From positions 190,001 through 254,000 of the forward strand of contig BSDZ01000026.1 in assembly GCA_030268105.1 (NCBI GenBank): a stretch of 64,000 nucleotides of DNA, read 5' to 3'. Positions within the stretch are counted from its first letter, which is position 1; the number at the start of each line of letters is the position of its first letter. Source of the stretch: Volvox africanus (Eukaryota; Chlorophyta; Chlorophyceae; Chlamydomonadales; Volvocaceae). This document shows positions 24,101-36,100 of this stretch, in pieces. The notes beneath the pieces are model-generated. The model was given only the letters and a program-made list of their open reading frames with translations. It had not been told where the DNA came from and ran no database searches. A program made the translations under genes and the position numbers.

Positions 24101-27100
24101 CCTCCCATTCCCCCCTCTCCCCGGCCCCCTTCGCCGCCGCCTTCACCCCTGCCACCCAGCCCGAATCCCCCTTCGCCCTCTCCTCCCTCACCCCCGCCCT
24201 CACCCCTGCCACCGAGTCCTATACCTCCTTCACCTCCTCCCCCGTCACCGTTCCCTTCTCCACCACCTCCATCCCCAAACCCGCCACTACCCCCGTCTCC
24301 GCCTCCCCGTCCCCCGTCGCCTTCCCCTCCTCCCAGTCCCCCTCCTAGCCCACCGAGCCCACCGTCCCCTTCTCCACCACCGAGCCCTCCACCGCCCTCG
24401 CCCTCGCCTCCACCTTCACCTCCATCGCCAAGTCCACCCAGCCCTACGCCGCCAAGTCCATTCCCTAGACCGCCCTCACCTCCACCTCTACCGCCCTCAC
24501 CTCCGCCCAATCCACCACCTCCAGGTGATGCTATCTCCGCAAAGTCTTAGATCGGTTGCTCCAAACTGCAATTTTGTAAACTGCTTTGTGTCCTCATGGC
24601 AAGATCTGCAATTCAACACAGCAAACAAATTGATTCGTCCGGGCATTTAGTCATCTGTGAGAAATCTATCAATCGTCATTTTTTACGAGCCGAGATGAGA
24701 GGATGAGCCATAACACACTGAAGTGAGGGACCCTGCGTATTTAATGTCCAGAACGGCCTGAGCACAGGACAATTCAGGAGCTTTCATGTCGCCCACTCTC
24801 TCATGTCACTTGGGACGGAGTGGAGATCCATTTCCTCCGTCCCGTTCCTTCAAGCCACCACAACATGCAACCACAGAAACTCGAAAGCGCGCTTAGCGGA
24901 TTGGCTCTTAAGATCTTGTGCTGTCATCTTTCGCCATCTTGTCGCCATGTCATATGCAGTCGTCGTCATCGTAGCGGCACTGAGGGGTAACCTCACCATA
25001 GCTGCCAATTGCAGCCTGCTGAACACATCCTCCCGGCAAACACTCATCGAAGACCTCATCCAGGAGTTGGCACGAGTATTCGGGGTGAGGGAGGGGGGGG
25101 GGGCAGAGGGGAGGGGAATGGAGGAGGGCAGGAGGGGGAGTTGCAGGGTTTTAATGTTAAAGGTTTCAGTATTTTAGGGCAGGGGAATGGCCATAGACTA
25201 TACATCATCCTGCTGCAACTTCCGCTCTGCCAGCTTTATCCTTCCCCTTGTCTGTCTTCCTGGATACGCGCATGCGTACATGTGGACATGTTCCCGCATG
25301 TGACACATTTTCTCGCCCTTCGAGTCATTCTTTCCCACAATGCAGCTGTGTTTTCGCACACCTACCCACATTCCCCACCACAAATAAATATAACCCCCAC
25401 CACAAAAGTATGTTTATACACCGCGCACGCTCGCACCCGTTGCAGGTATCCACCAACTTCACCCGCGTTCTCAGCCTTGACTGTGGTTCCATTGTTGCGG
25501 CCTATGGTGTGAACTTCCCCGAAGGGGCATCGACAGGCGTGGTGGGTGGGGCGCTGTTATATGATGGTGATTGAGGGAATGGAAAAAAGCGGGAGGCGTT
25601 TAAAAGCATGGGGGGATTTTGCTTCTTGACATTAAAGTTGTGGCAGCGCCGGATGCGCATGGGACGGAGGGGACGGGGGCATGTGCCATCAAAAAGACCG
25701 ACATGGTTATGGGCCTCGTGGGCCTCTATAAGCGGTAGGCAATGCTCCCAGCTCATTGCCTGATAAGGCGTCAGTCATGAGGCAGGTTTGTACGTGTGTG
25801 AATGTCGAGTGTAATGGAGAGGAGGGAAGCGAAGAGCGGGGATGGGAGCGTGCGAGCATGCGCTTGGGGACACCGAGTCATGTCCTAAATAGACGGCGCT
25901 ATCTGCTTTGGTTCTTTCGTTACCTTAAGCCCATGCCCCACCCATCCTCCCGTCGTCGTATGTGCATTTAAAAATTGCAATGAAGCCCCTTGCGGGGTTC
26001 CCGTATCCTTTGTGCGGAATGTCCTGCTGTACAATTCCGTGCAGATCATGTCGGCATCTGCTCGAGCGGCCAACCTCTCTAGCCAGGTCAGTTCGGGTTT
26101 CACGTCCAGCTGGGGGCCCGTCACGGCGTCCAGCTCGAGTGGATTCGAGATACTGCAATGGAACGCAGGTGAATTGATACCGCTACATGAATGGTGATTG
26201 ATATTTTGACATCGCTAGGCTCGTGATTTCGGTGGTGACGCTTGCCGCGAGCCACGGTGTGGAGAGGAAATCGCTGAACACCGTCGCGTGCATTTTTATA
26301 TACATATCCGGAGAAACGTCATCGCGTGTGGAGTTTGCTTTACTTAAGCGTTAAAAAGGAACCAATAGGCGCCTGGTGCGCACACATCTACGCGCATGCT
26401 AAGGCAAATACAAACCCGTTTGGAAAAGATACGAGTACGGCGTTAAATACGGCGTTAAAAAGGTACCAGGTTTTAAACCAAGATAGCTATGGCTGTTGCT
26501 GCATACGTTTCACAAGGCACGTGTGCTCGTAGGTGGCCATTGCCATGTCCCATGGGCAAATCCTGTTTCAGCACGTGGCTGCAGCTGTGACCGAGAATTC
26601 CCTGGGCGCAAGCCTGGGCATTTAGGTTGGGTCCGCAATCCGGCTAGCAACAGCAACCTACGTTTATCACAAATCGTATGCAGCAAATGCATAAATGTAA
26701 TTTTGACAAATGAAATAAAACCGTCAAGAGGATTGGTGGGGTGCAACTGCCCAACATATTATATCTCAATTTACTTTATAGAAAGGTATTTCCTTTGACT
26801 ATGTGCACGTTTAAAGTGAGGATTGAGCCCGGGACAAGAATACGACGATATTCCTAGGAGACGACCTCTGAATCACTGATGTGACTAAGTCTTATGAATA
26901 AATTAAACCCCTTCCATGCCGTGGCGTACCAACACTCTAATTCTATCCCTTCCCGCCTGCCCATGTTCCCACCTCAATACATATACACACAATACTCTCA
27001 CATAAAAACAAAAAACTGACGCACACCACACCCGCTGTGCAGGTTGGCCACCGGGTAGTGTGCCCTCGAGCCTCATCCCTGCCTCTCCGCCACCGCCATC

Positions 27101-27368
27101 GCCTCCATTGCCGACATCCACGAAGGATAAGGCCAATCTGTCGACTACACTAATAGTTGGCGCCGCCGCGGGCGGAGGCGTGGCCGTCATTCTACTGATC
27201 TCTGCTACTGCCTGGTTCATCTCACGGCGGCGGCGAGCTGCCGTACTCGTGGTGCGCCGTGACCAGGTAATACCCCAGCCGCCCAATACCTACACCCAAG
27301 GTCCTATACCAGTGCCGTACGCCTCAATGTACGCCGTACAGAACCCGAGACGACATCCTCCGGTGTAG
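15721..27368 (+). CDS. Gene B: membrane-tethered M43-like metallopeptidase
   Basis: Exons: ..15721-15820, 15931-16086, 16256-16395, 16613-17380, 17655-17773, 18326-18421, 19219-19433, 20080-20468, 21057-21151, 21489-21565, 22070-22200, 22466-22560, 22686-22771, 23796-24524, 24960-25084, 25446-25541, 26045-26168, 27043-27368. Phases agree with gene C throughout, giving about 1290 residues. The first exon encodes a hydrophobic signal ([16 protein letters not shown]) but has no in-frame ATG nearby, so the start codon is probably in an unseen upstream exon. Order: signal, propeptide, Arg-containing processing region (RSHRLLTSS), catalytic domain with [11 protein letters not shown], Cys/Trp module, Pro-rich linker, second module, 240-residue SPPPSP rod, SEA-like domain, membrane helix, tail. 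The intron after exon 4 has a GC donor. Expected topology is extracellular N-terminus. Substrate unknown; cell-wall or matrix protein processing is inferred from architecture. Confidence 0.8.
16613..17380 (+). CDS. Gene B exon 4: propeptide and N-terminal catalytic subdomain
   Basis: 256 codons. The first half ([19 protein letters not shown] onwards) is highly conserved among A, B and C and has no recognised family; I take it for the prodomain. A low-complexity segment with basic residues precedes the catalytic start. The end ([13 protein letters not shown], then NIQFFIKA) matches the opening strand of M43 domains, where a V-F-H strand precedes a helix and an N-I-x-F strand. Confidence 0.72.
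17381..17382 (+). promoter_or_regulatory. Non-canonical GC splice donor (intron 4, gene B)
   Basis: The exon end aligned with A and C is followed by GCAAGC instead of GTAAAC (gene C) or GTGAGT (gene A). AAG|GCAAG is the standard form of the rare GC-AG intron class. The matching acceptor is CACAG ending at 17654. Confidence 0.7.
18096..18137. repeat. (CTAT)n microsatellite
   Basis: Roughly ten CTAT units with one interruption, inside intron 5 of gene B. Confidence 0.85.
18661..19047. repeat. Foldback repeat R1 with 70-bp inverted arms
   Basis: Inverted arms of about 70 bp at 18823-18892 and 18972-19040 are nearly perfect and separated by about 80 bp. The left part (18665-18825) is shared with repeats at 21697-21760 (inverted), 23226-23525 and 41215-41585 (inverted). 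No coding sequence. It sits in intron 6 of gene B. Probably a non-autonomous foldback DNA element. Confidence 0.65.
19219..19433 (+). CDS. Gene B exon 7: zinc-binding HExxH exon
   Basis: Encodes [14 protein letters not shown], then [16 protein letters not shown] (zinc motif at 19328-19360) and [15 protein letters not shown]. All three His ligands and the catalytic Glu are present. The acceptor CGAAG at 19218 is chosen because it gives SDM-PNGG, aligning with gene C (SDL-PAGG) and gene A (SDV-PSSG). Confidence 0.85.
20080..20468 (+). CDS. Gene B exon 8: Met-turn half of the protease domain
   Basis: 389 nt. Carries [30 protein letters not shown], the Met-turn NYMTYN, a conserved Cys and a helix ending VLYAWGQYY. 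It ends in [11 protein letters not shown] and Cys-Lys at the donor GTAGGA. Confidence 0.82.
21636..21865. repeat. Nested foldback with an R fragment
   Basis: GCATGAAGGGCTAGTGTC near 21640 and its near-exact reverse complement at 21843-21865 bracket 230 bp. Inside lie an inverted fragment of repeat R (21697-21760) and a second inverted pair (ATATCATAATACTATGTATT at 21759 and its complement to 21822). The layout is that of a foldback element in intron 10 of gene B. An (AG)n tract follows at 21864-21890. Confidence 0.6.
21917..22010 (+). repeat. MITE-like copy in intron 10 of gene B
   Basis: Starts TAGTAGTTGACGGCCGCAAA and continues with sequence matching the element at 34254 and, in reverse complement, that at 56-253. 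The right boundary is uncertain. It ends shortly before exon 11 (22070). Confidence 0.5.
23226..23525 (+). repeat. Repeat R3 in intron 13 of gene B
   Basis: About 300 bp that recur in reverse complement at 41215-41585 (gene C intron) and in part at 18661-18880. It is followed at 23610-23645 by degenerate CCCTAAAA words, which resemble the Chlamydomonas-type telomere unit. No coding potential. Confidence 0.7.
23796..24524 (+). CDS. Gene B exon 14: hydroxyproline-type Pro/Ser rod
   Basis: 729 nt encode about 240 residues, nearly all Pro and Ser in SPPPSP, PPSPxP and PPPSPP runs. Such rods are typical of volvocine wall and matrix glycoproteins (pherophorins and relatives) and are expected to be hydroxylated and glycosylated, forming a stiff polyproline II spacer. 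It begins with [10 protein letters not shown], matched by VYFSTVRIPP in gene C. The rod is twice as long as in gene C (about 117 residues). Confidence 0.88.
24960..26168 (+). CDS. Gene B exons 15-17: SEA-like juxtamembrane domain
   Basis: Three exons (24960-25084, 25446-25541, 26045-26168) encode about 115 residues between rod and membrane helix. Predicted order is strand, helix, strand, strand, helix, strand. The central strand contains [14 protein letters not shown], which resembles the G-SVVV turn where mucin-type SEA domains cleave themselves. N-glycosylation sequons (NLT, NCS, NTS, NFT, NLS) are frequent. The SEA assignment is by pattern only. Confidence 0.5.
27043..27368 (+). CDS. Gene B exon 18: transmembrane helix and tail
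   Basis: After a short Pro-rich stem ([16 protein letters not shown]) comes a hydrophobic segment ([20 protein letters not shown], then ATAWFI) and a stop-transfer RRRR. A tail of about 42 residues rich in Pro and Tyr ends at the stop TAG 27366-27368. This gives a type I single-pass orientation with the protease outside. Confidence 0.85.
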
Positions 27369-27452
27369 CTCTATTAGCTCTTATTCGCAACGCGTGATTG
27401 TTGCGGCGGGGCCGATATGCTGTGCGGCTGCAGGCTGCCGTACCGCCTGCCA

Positions 27453-27457
27453 TGTAA
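27453..27457 (+). terminator. Probable poly(A) signal TGTAA of gene B
   Basis: TGTAA, the usual volvocine polyadenylation signal, lies 85 nt after the gene B stop codon. Confidence 0.5.
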
Positions 27458-28893
27458 GGCAGATGCCAGCGTAGGAGTTTTCCTTTATAAGAAATTGTGG
27501 ATTTGAATTTGGTAACTGATAGTAGCGAGTGCCAAGAGGTTTCCGAGTAACCTGTCCAATGAATGTTTTTAAGACGTTTCGGCTCCTTTGGATTTATACA
27601 AAAGGCAGGAAGGAAATAGCTTACCCATGACTATATCTTTTATACAATAGAGAAAATACCATGGAGACGCGCATGAGGGACATCAATTATGATTACATTT
27701 GGGATTGACCCAAGTCCCAGGTGTCAGATATGAATCGATGCATCGCTTCAGCGATGCTGCCGTACAGCATCACATACGGCCAGGCTGCACGTGGCACTTC
27801 CCGCAGTGCTTCATCAACGTCCGTCCGTCCGCATATATTTGGGCCCCATTACATATTGTATTGCGATTCACTGGAGTATTATTGACACATTCATAAACGT
27901 AATTGGCGTACATAGATGTAGATGTAGAAGTAACTTGGATATCGATGGGCCGTAGCTGGGCGAATTGCATGTATATATGGTGACCTAGCGCATTTAGCAC
28001 ATGCGAAGCCGGATGCCCAGATTTGATGTTTTGGGGGAACAAGGGCTTATGAATCTACTTTATGAGCGCCCGGATGAGCGTACATGAGGGGAGAAGCGAG
28101 TGCATCTGGACCGAATTGTGTTTGGCGCTTGTGTACGGCATAAAACACCAAAACACCAAACACCGAATCTGAACGCACAAACAGAAGTGAGTACAGGAAA
28201 GCAGCGTTACAAATGGACAATATGGACCGCGTCGATAGACTGATGCAACTGCCAGGGACTTTGACCGGCTGGTTGATACGTTGAATACCGGCTGGTTGAT
28301 ACATTCTTAGGTTTGTGGCATTCATTTCATCTGTGCATTTCACGGACCAGCACATGTGCCACCTGAGCCACATGGTCCACCTGAACCACCTGAGTGGGCG
28401 TCATGGGCTGGAGCACGGAGCGCGTGTGCGACCAACCTAAGATAGGGTGGTAGATAAATCTATAAGTTTGGACGGACGGACAGGAGGACGGACGGACAAG
28501 GGGCCCCCTCAGGTTGTGTATGTAGTACCTACGTCAGCGGTAGTTAAGGCAGTTAGCCGTGATGGGTTAGTTTATAAAAAGGCAATCCATTTTAAGCTGC
28601 CATATGCCCACAGGAGGAGCGATTGCGTGTGATCTGTTCGCGCTCTTGTGCACTCAATTAAGTACACGAGCAGTTCGATGTCCGCGGTAACTACTCGCTG
28701 TCTTGTTTGTACCGGTGTCACACGTCTCGCTGCGGTGCTAGGTGCATGCAGCTCTGTCTCCATTTCCTTCGCTCAATATTGCGTTGAAAGGCACGAACCC
28801 TTATCAGGATAGGCGTTGTGCGCGCATATGTCCAAAACTGTTCGGGTCGACGTCTTCTATGTGTCGCGCACTGGTGCAACCGCTGATGTAGAC

Positions 28894-29001
28894 GTGAATG
28901 TGAATGTGAATGTGAATGTGAATGTGAATGTGAATGTGAATGTGAATGTGAATGTGAATGTGAATGTGAATGTGAATGTGAATGTGAATGTGAATGTGAA
29001 T
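28894..29001 (+). repeat. (GTGAAT)18 tandem array
   Basis: Eighteen perfect hexamers in 108 bp. Because the unit is a multiple of three, all six frames stay open across it and give spurious VNVNVN and HSHSHS frames. Confidence 0.95.
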
Positions 29002-30171
29002 GGGCGGATTCAGAAGGTGGTTGCATGTGCGCGACCCGGTGTGTATGGCAAGTGTGGGGGCATTTATCTGTGTGGGCGTAGGCATGTATCGGTGTGGGCA
29101 TGTGTATATGGATTATAAAAGGACTATTGTGCGGCAAACACGGCGGTGCGTGGTAATAACTGTTTTTGTAGCTGAAAAGATGACCGCTGGGAATCCAAAC
29201 TGCCTGCTTAGGCAAAACACGCCGGCGTGTGTACTACTGACGTGCACTCATGGCAAATAACCCCAACGTCCAATAGTTGGTTGCGATAAAGCGTCTTCCG
29301 GTATTATGGCCACAATCGTGAGAGCTATCGGGCTTTGGATGACGTGCTTTCCAACATGTGCATTGACCTGAACGCGGTCTAATAATCGCCATGGCCGACA
29401 GCGTCTGGTATGTCGTTTGTTTTGATGCTTTCCCTTAATGGCCGGAGTACGGTGGTCGAGGCGGTTGAAGTTGGCATGGCTCCCTGCTTTGTGCAGGGCA
29501 TGCCCGGACCTGAGTTGGGACGGACCTGAATTGGCATCGTCTTAATTGGTGGTTCCCTTGTTTTCTCGTTACCTTGAGCATCCTTGCATTGCAGCTGAGG
29601 CATTCGGCTGGTGAACGACGCATCAGGCATCTGGATCATTTCAACAGGTTTCAAGCTCACAACGTACAACAGACACGGTGGTAGGGCTGTAGGTTTTAGT
29701 CCACAATGCTGCTGTTGGTGTAACTTTGTACGCAATATACACGTATTTAGGCGTTATGCTGATTCTTCAGGACGTTTCGAGGCGTTCCTCCACTTTCTTC
29801 CTTCCAGGCTCGGATCACGGGTTTGGATTCTGTGAGTCTAACGTCTATGCCTAATATAAGGTCGCTTGATTGTTGATATCATTCATGTTCGGCGCGATCT
29901 ACCCCGCCTGGTCAGGAGAGGGATCTCAGGGATGAGATGTGAATGCGACTTGACGTTGTCCATTAGATAGCGGTTTGTACTACTGCATATGGCCCTCAGC
30001 ACTTGCTCATGCACGTAACTCTAAAACAATGAGAGACTAGCAGTAAAAATATGTTATTTAATTTCACCTGGGTTTAAGGTTGGAGCAAACAATTTCAGTG
30101 CCAATGGTTCCGGCACGACCGCATTTCGATTTACACTGAGTTCTATACATTTCAAGGAATACTTTTCAGTT

Positions 30172-33100
30172 ATGAAATTAATCTCGTGTTTGCAGCTTTA
30201 TATTTTTGGATATCTTTGTATTTTCGTCATCCAAAGGGTTCTGGAGGTCAGTGGAGAACACGCCAATGAAGCAAGAGGGCTCGAAGAAATCGTTATCGTA
30301 GCAAATGGAGGTAGGTGTATTCCATAGAGTCAAAGGTTTATTTGGAGTTTCGGTCGGGAATAATTTGTCATGTTCATCAGCCGCATACGCAGCTCAAGAG
30401 GTTTCAAACAGTTCTTGAGCATAAATGTGACATTCAAGGTGGAAGAACATTACTTCAAATTTAAATCCATCATATGCATGAGTCCTACGACGCCGTCCCA
30501 TAACTGCCATTTGGTCTTCAGACGCGGCGACCAGCACGGCTATGAAAGCGATCTCCTCACAGCCTTTCATGGCGCTTAAGGATCCCACTACTGCCGGCAC
30601 CTCTGAGGTGCAGCGGCTTTACGAGCAGACTGGCAGTGTTTCAGCAATCGGCTATCTGCTATTTTCGGCAGCAAAGGCCTTGTTACAGGCTGAAGGTGCG
30701 GAATCCCTTTTCACACGCAGTAATAATATGAGTTTGGCTGCTTGGCGGTACCAAGGAGTATGATGTAGGATTCAACTGCCGTGGGATATTTTTAAGCCGG
30801 GCACGCCAGTAGAACAACTACAACGGCAAGCAGGACGGAAAACTTGAAGGAACATTACATGCATTTAATAAATTGACATTCAAATGATATGGGTTTGCAA
30901 AAATTGCATCGAAATTTCAAGCAGATACACAGTTCTTGGACACCGGTACCCGGTCCGTCAGGGTCCGTTGGCATGCAGGTAAGGGAAACTGTTGGGAAGT
31001 TCTTTGGCGTTACATGTGTCGCTTGGATTCTGGAACAACCCACAAGACACTGCATTATTTAACCTTAAGCCGCAGTTTTGCATTGATCTCCTCGACGTCA
31101 TCGAACAGAAGCCACATCTTAAACAGGCAGCAATCATGTCCTTCGTTGCTTTCATATACTTTTGTGAGCTGGTTATTATGCGTACAAGCAAGCTACAGTG
31201 CCATGTGATGCCATGTGCATAATACCGCATGCTTCCGTACCTTGCATTCATATCCGGCAGGCTCGTCCGACATCTTGTTGCCGTACTTAACCCCCGTCGT
31301 ACTGAGGCTGTACAGCTCTAGGATGGAGCGATGCAGCTCATCGACAGTGGAAGCCATATATCACCTTTCGCAGCGACTGTACGGAACCGACCTTATGAAG
31401 GTACTAACTGCTGCGAATATGTTTGGCGAAGGTACATCATCTTACCTTCTTCAAAATTTCATCAGCTTTGCTGGGGAACGGTTCTCAAAGTACGGTAAAT
31501 TACGCACTGTGTCTAAGACGCACGAAACACCACAGAATGAAACTTCGCGCGTGTCCTGTCGTGAGCGTCCCTGATCCTGCGTAACTTAGGGTTTTCCACC
31601 GAGATGCCGTAATCCTCGCTTAGGGTGGGGGATACAGACCCTGATATGCGATCCCTTTCTCGCCAGCTCGCAATAGTTTTGCGATATCCGGCAAGACTTT
31701 TGTCGAGGCCGCGCGCGGCGCAGAAACGAACCCTCCCCTTTTTCCCTCGCCCTCTCTCCCCCTTTCCCCACGTAAGGCCCTGGGGAACAGTGATTTTACA
31801 GCAGATGCACAGTAGACCGGTCAATCGCATATCGTGGGTGAGCAGAGTACTGATGGCGGCGTGACAGCTCTTTCCGACGAAGAAGGGTCAACGAAATACC
31901 GACGTATGAACGCAGCTAGCCGTCACTGACAAAGTAACTTTGAGTGCACCCAAAAATGCCATCCGCTTATTCTTCCGCATGCCATCTGCAGGCCTGCCAC
32001 TACGACTTGTACATCGCCCTCCTCGAGGTGTTCACTTGGGTCCGGGACAACATCCCGCTGCAGCTGCAGGAGGTCCCAGGGCAGCCCCTGGCCTCCGCTA
32101 TGTGGCCCGACATGGCCAAGTACCCCGCACAGAGACTAACTGCCGCGGTAGCAAACGCGCTGGCAGACCCCGCCAAGCTGGGCGACACTGCCCGGCTGCT
32201 GAACGCCAGCTGCGGCCTGTCCCCGCGTGACGTGGCCGCCCTGGTGCCTGATATCTCATCTGTCCTGAAGCAGCTGCATGCCGACCTGCCGCTGCTGCAG
32301 ACCGTTGCCAAGGAGTTCTACAAGTCGCATTGGACATTGTACGGCGGACCGGATGGCAGCCGGCGGCGGGAGGCTCTTGAGCTCTGGGGCTCACGGCGAC
32401 AGATTATGGAGATTAAGTCAACGGCAGAGCAGAACGACGCTGCGAACGGTGCTAGCAGTAGTGGGGAATTGTACGACATGATGCACGCCGATGTAGATGC
32501 CATGTTGCGGCGGCGGAATTTATTGGCACTTCCCGCCAACTTTAATTATACATTGCCGCCGCTGAGTAGTTCCTTTACAGTTACTGCTCCCGCCACCACG
32601 CCAGAGCTGCTACTACCGATGATATTCCATGTCATGATGTACAACGACGGCAGCGGAAGCATCGGGCCGCCAGGGTACGACCAGGCGGTTTCGTACATTC
32701 AGCGACTTGTGCGTATAGCCAATAGCATGGCGAAGCCGGTTAATATTCAATTCTTCATCAAGGTAAACGATACACCAAATTTCATTGGTCTGAACCTCTT
32801 GTTGACAGGTGACAGAAATAACTGGATCAATGTTAAACGTTACTTTTCTATTCTATTCTATTCTGTTATGTTATGTTATGTTATGTTATGTTATGTTATG
32901 TTATGTTATGTTATGTTATGTTATGTTATGTTATGTTATGTTATGTTATGTTATGTTATGTTATATTATATTATGTTATGTTAATATACAGTATGTGGTG
33001 CACTGCGCAGGAAGTCCGCAATGACCCCGTGGCTTTCCCGCAACTGCTGCTCGCGGACCGCATGACCTGGCTCAATATACCCAGCTCCAGCTGTGTGGGA

Positions 33101-36100
33101 ACCTCATGCTTTCGGGACAAGGCGTTTATGAGCTCGTGAGCAGAGGGTGGGAAAGGCAGGGAAGACGGGAGGAAGGGAGGGGTAGAGGCATGAGTGGCGG
33201 AGGAGGGGAGGGCGAGGGGGGCAGAGGCGGCCGGGGAAGCCGGTGCTTTGGGGGTATGTGGTGTGGTCGAATAACCTGCAGCCCACAAATGGCCTCCTCT
33301 AGCTGCTATCTGCGTTCTTTTCATCTCCATTGCCAGCTCCACCAGAGTTTCACTTTCTGATCGATCCCTCTAATATGTACATTATTTCTGCAATCCCCAG
33401 GCTTGTGGATGACTGGCCCCGGTGCATCAATATCTTCGTTGCCAGCGACTCAACCGTCTCAAGTACTGTGCCACTGGGATACGCCTTTGTGCCCGGGTAC
33501 GGGCAATTTGTGCATACGCCGTCTTGCTGACCAATAAAACGCCGGAAATACACATACATGCACACCATAGGATGAATTTCCCATCATACATAAACACAAA
33601 CGCATACAGACAGACGGATACAGACACACATTTAGGATCATAAACACGCATGCAAACATGCAAGCACATGATGGCGACGTACATGTGTCCTCGCACATAC
33701 CTGCGCACACTCCATGCAAGCGAGTGGGGTCTTGACTCGGAGCACCAATCGCAGTTTGCCAGTCTCAGTTAGAGGGAGACTACTCGACGACAGAAGGTGC
33801 CTGGCTATCACCAATGGACAAACATTTGCAGGAGGAGCACCTTCATGCTGGACGTACACACGCACAGAGACATATACTTAATGTCGCCATGTCCCGCCAC
33901 GCACATTCGCAAACCTCATGCCGAAGTCGCAGTGTTGACTTTGGCAATAAAGAATACGTAGAGAAAACGCTTTAGCTGAAACGAGACCTGGGATTTTAGT
34001 TTGCTTTGAAAGTCGGGCTTGACAAAGCCGAAGCCAAAACTGGAATCTTTGTTTCGTACCCTGCTCCGAAACCAAACCCGATCTTTTCCACCACGTGCTT
34101 GAGTCGGTCCCCTTCATTCCTCACCCACCCTTCTACGACATCCGCACAGCTTAGTTTATGGGTTAAGGCGGGCACTAGGTGCTGCTGCTTACGATGACAG
34201 CACCCAGCTGACAGATGGTTAACGACAAAATGATGACAACAGCACAATCAGTGTAGTAGTTGAGAGCCGGAAAGGCCTCGTGAGATGCTGACAGGGTGCG
34301 GTTGCACCTTGATATTGTGCTGGTGAGTGGGCCGTACATGTACGACTACTACAACAAGCCATTCTGTGGGTCTTCTGCTGTACAGTCTGGAAGGCTCTGA
34401 ACCTTGAAGCACAACTAACGTCCGGAAGTCATTACGTATGTACGGGATTCTTGTACGGCCGTGTCGTACAGATCTGACCTTAACCCGGCAGGCGGCCATG
34501 TGTTCATGACTTGGGACGGGTTGTCAACTTCGGGCTCCAATTCTTTGGCGCTTTACAACGATGGGCCAAACACCCTGCTGCATGAGACCTTCCACCATCT
34601 AGGCCTCCATCACAGCTTTGGAAACACGAACAACGCCGGCAACAGCTGCAACAACGACGATTATGTCATCGACACTCCGACATCGTTTGGTGAGGTGTCA
34701 GCGTCTCAGTCGCTTAGCTAGCATGCGACGTGTGGACTGAGCTCTGCTGAGCGTGGCTATTGGGGCATGTGAATGCATGGTAAACATGGGCTCTTATCGT
34801 AACTCTGTTGTATCAAGGATTGTTATATGTTTCTGCCTTTGTGACGTAGAGATGAAACGATATTACAAATTTGCAGCTTCGTTAATGTGATTCGATTCCG
34901 TTATCTCTGCTCCCAATTATTTAGTTCCCGGTTACGTTGTTAAACTGCTGTACACGACTGAACTGTAAATCCTAAACTAAGACCATTCATGCGGCCATCG
35001 GCCATTCACGCCTTTCGTTTCCATGCCTTTTGCTATCAGCGCGCCCCTTCCCGCCATTTGCCCTTCCCGCCACGTATCCCCGGACTTTTGCAGGAGCTGT
35101 CAGCACCAGTAGCTTCTACGCTACAGCCGTATCATACTGCATGGAGCTGTTCTGGGGGCAGTACGGCGGCGACTGGGACGCGACGTACATCCGTTGGAGC
35201 AGTACATTGGGCATCCCGGACACCGACATGAACGCCTGGGCGGATAGCTGCCCGGGAAACCCCGGTTACGATGAGTTGGGCAACTACATGACGTATAATA
35301 CGGCAGTGTGTTTTGCCGCGCTGGGCCACTTCACCGCGGCACAAGTGCAGCGGGTGCATTACATGACTGCAGAGCTAAACCCTGTCCTGTACGCTTGGGG
35401 CCAATATTACGCGCGAAACGCTGCGCCACAACCACCTATGTCGTCGCCGCCGCCGGAACCTTATTCTAACATTTGCAAGGTGAGTGTACGGTGCCAGTAT
35501 TCGTACCAATGGTGGGCGTATAAAAGCACTTTTCAGGGTGTACCTTATTATTCATGGTCATCTGTTGTTGGTGTTGCTAAGATATAACATTATATGATGA
35601 TATAATATAATATAATATAATATAATATAATATAATATAATATAATATAATATAATAATATAATATAATATAATATAATATAATATAATATAATATAATA
35701 TAATATAATATAATATAATATAATATAATATAATATAATATAATATAATATAATATAATATAATATAATATAATATAAAATAAAATAAAATAATATAATA
35801 TAATATAATATAATATATTACGTTATATTATATTACGTTATATTATATTATATTATATTATATTATATTATATTATATTATATTATATTATATTATATTA
35901 TATTATATTATATTATATTATATTATATTATATTATATTATATTATATTATATTATATTATATTATATTATATTATATTATATTATATTATATTATATTA
36001 TATTATATTATATTATATTATAGTCCCTTCCATGCGCCGTGTGGGCTCGGAACCCCCCATCCATACGATAATATCTGCACCTACCTGCAGGCGACGCGGA

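Larger units (their letters stand above)
27369..30171 (+). other. Region between genes B and C
   Basis: About 2.8 kb holding the gene B 3' end and the gene C promoter. No gene is recognised. It contains the hexanucleotide array at 28894-29001 and a GGAC-rich tract (28470-28500). Confidence 0.4.

Noticed and set aside
23803..24510. Long minus-strand Gly-rich open frame
   Set aside because: It is the antisense of the gene B Pro/Ser rod; the plus strand has matching splice sites, phase and a paralogue in gene C.
28718..29215. Frames coding HSHSHS or VNVNVN repeats
   Set aside because: They come from the (GTGAAT)18 array, open in every frame; no paralogue or splice support.
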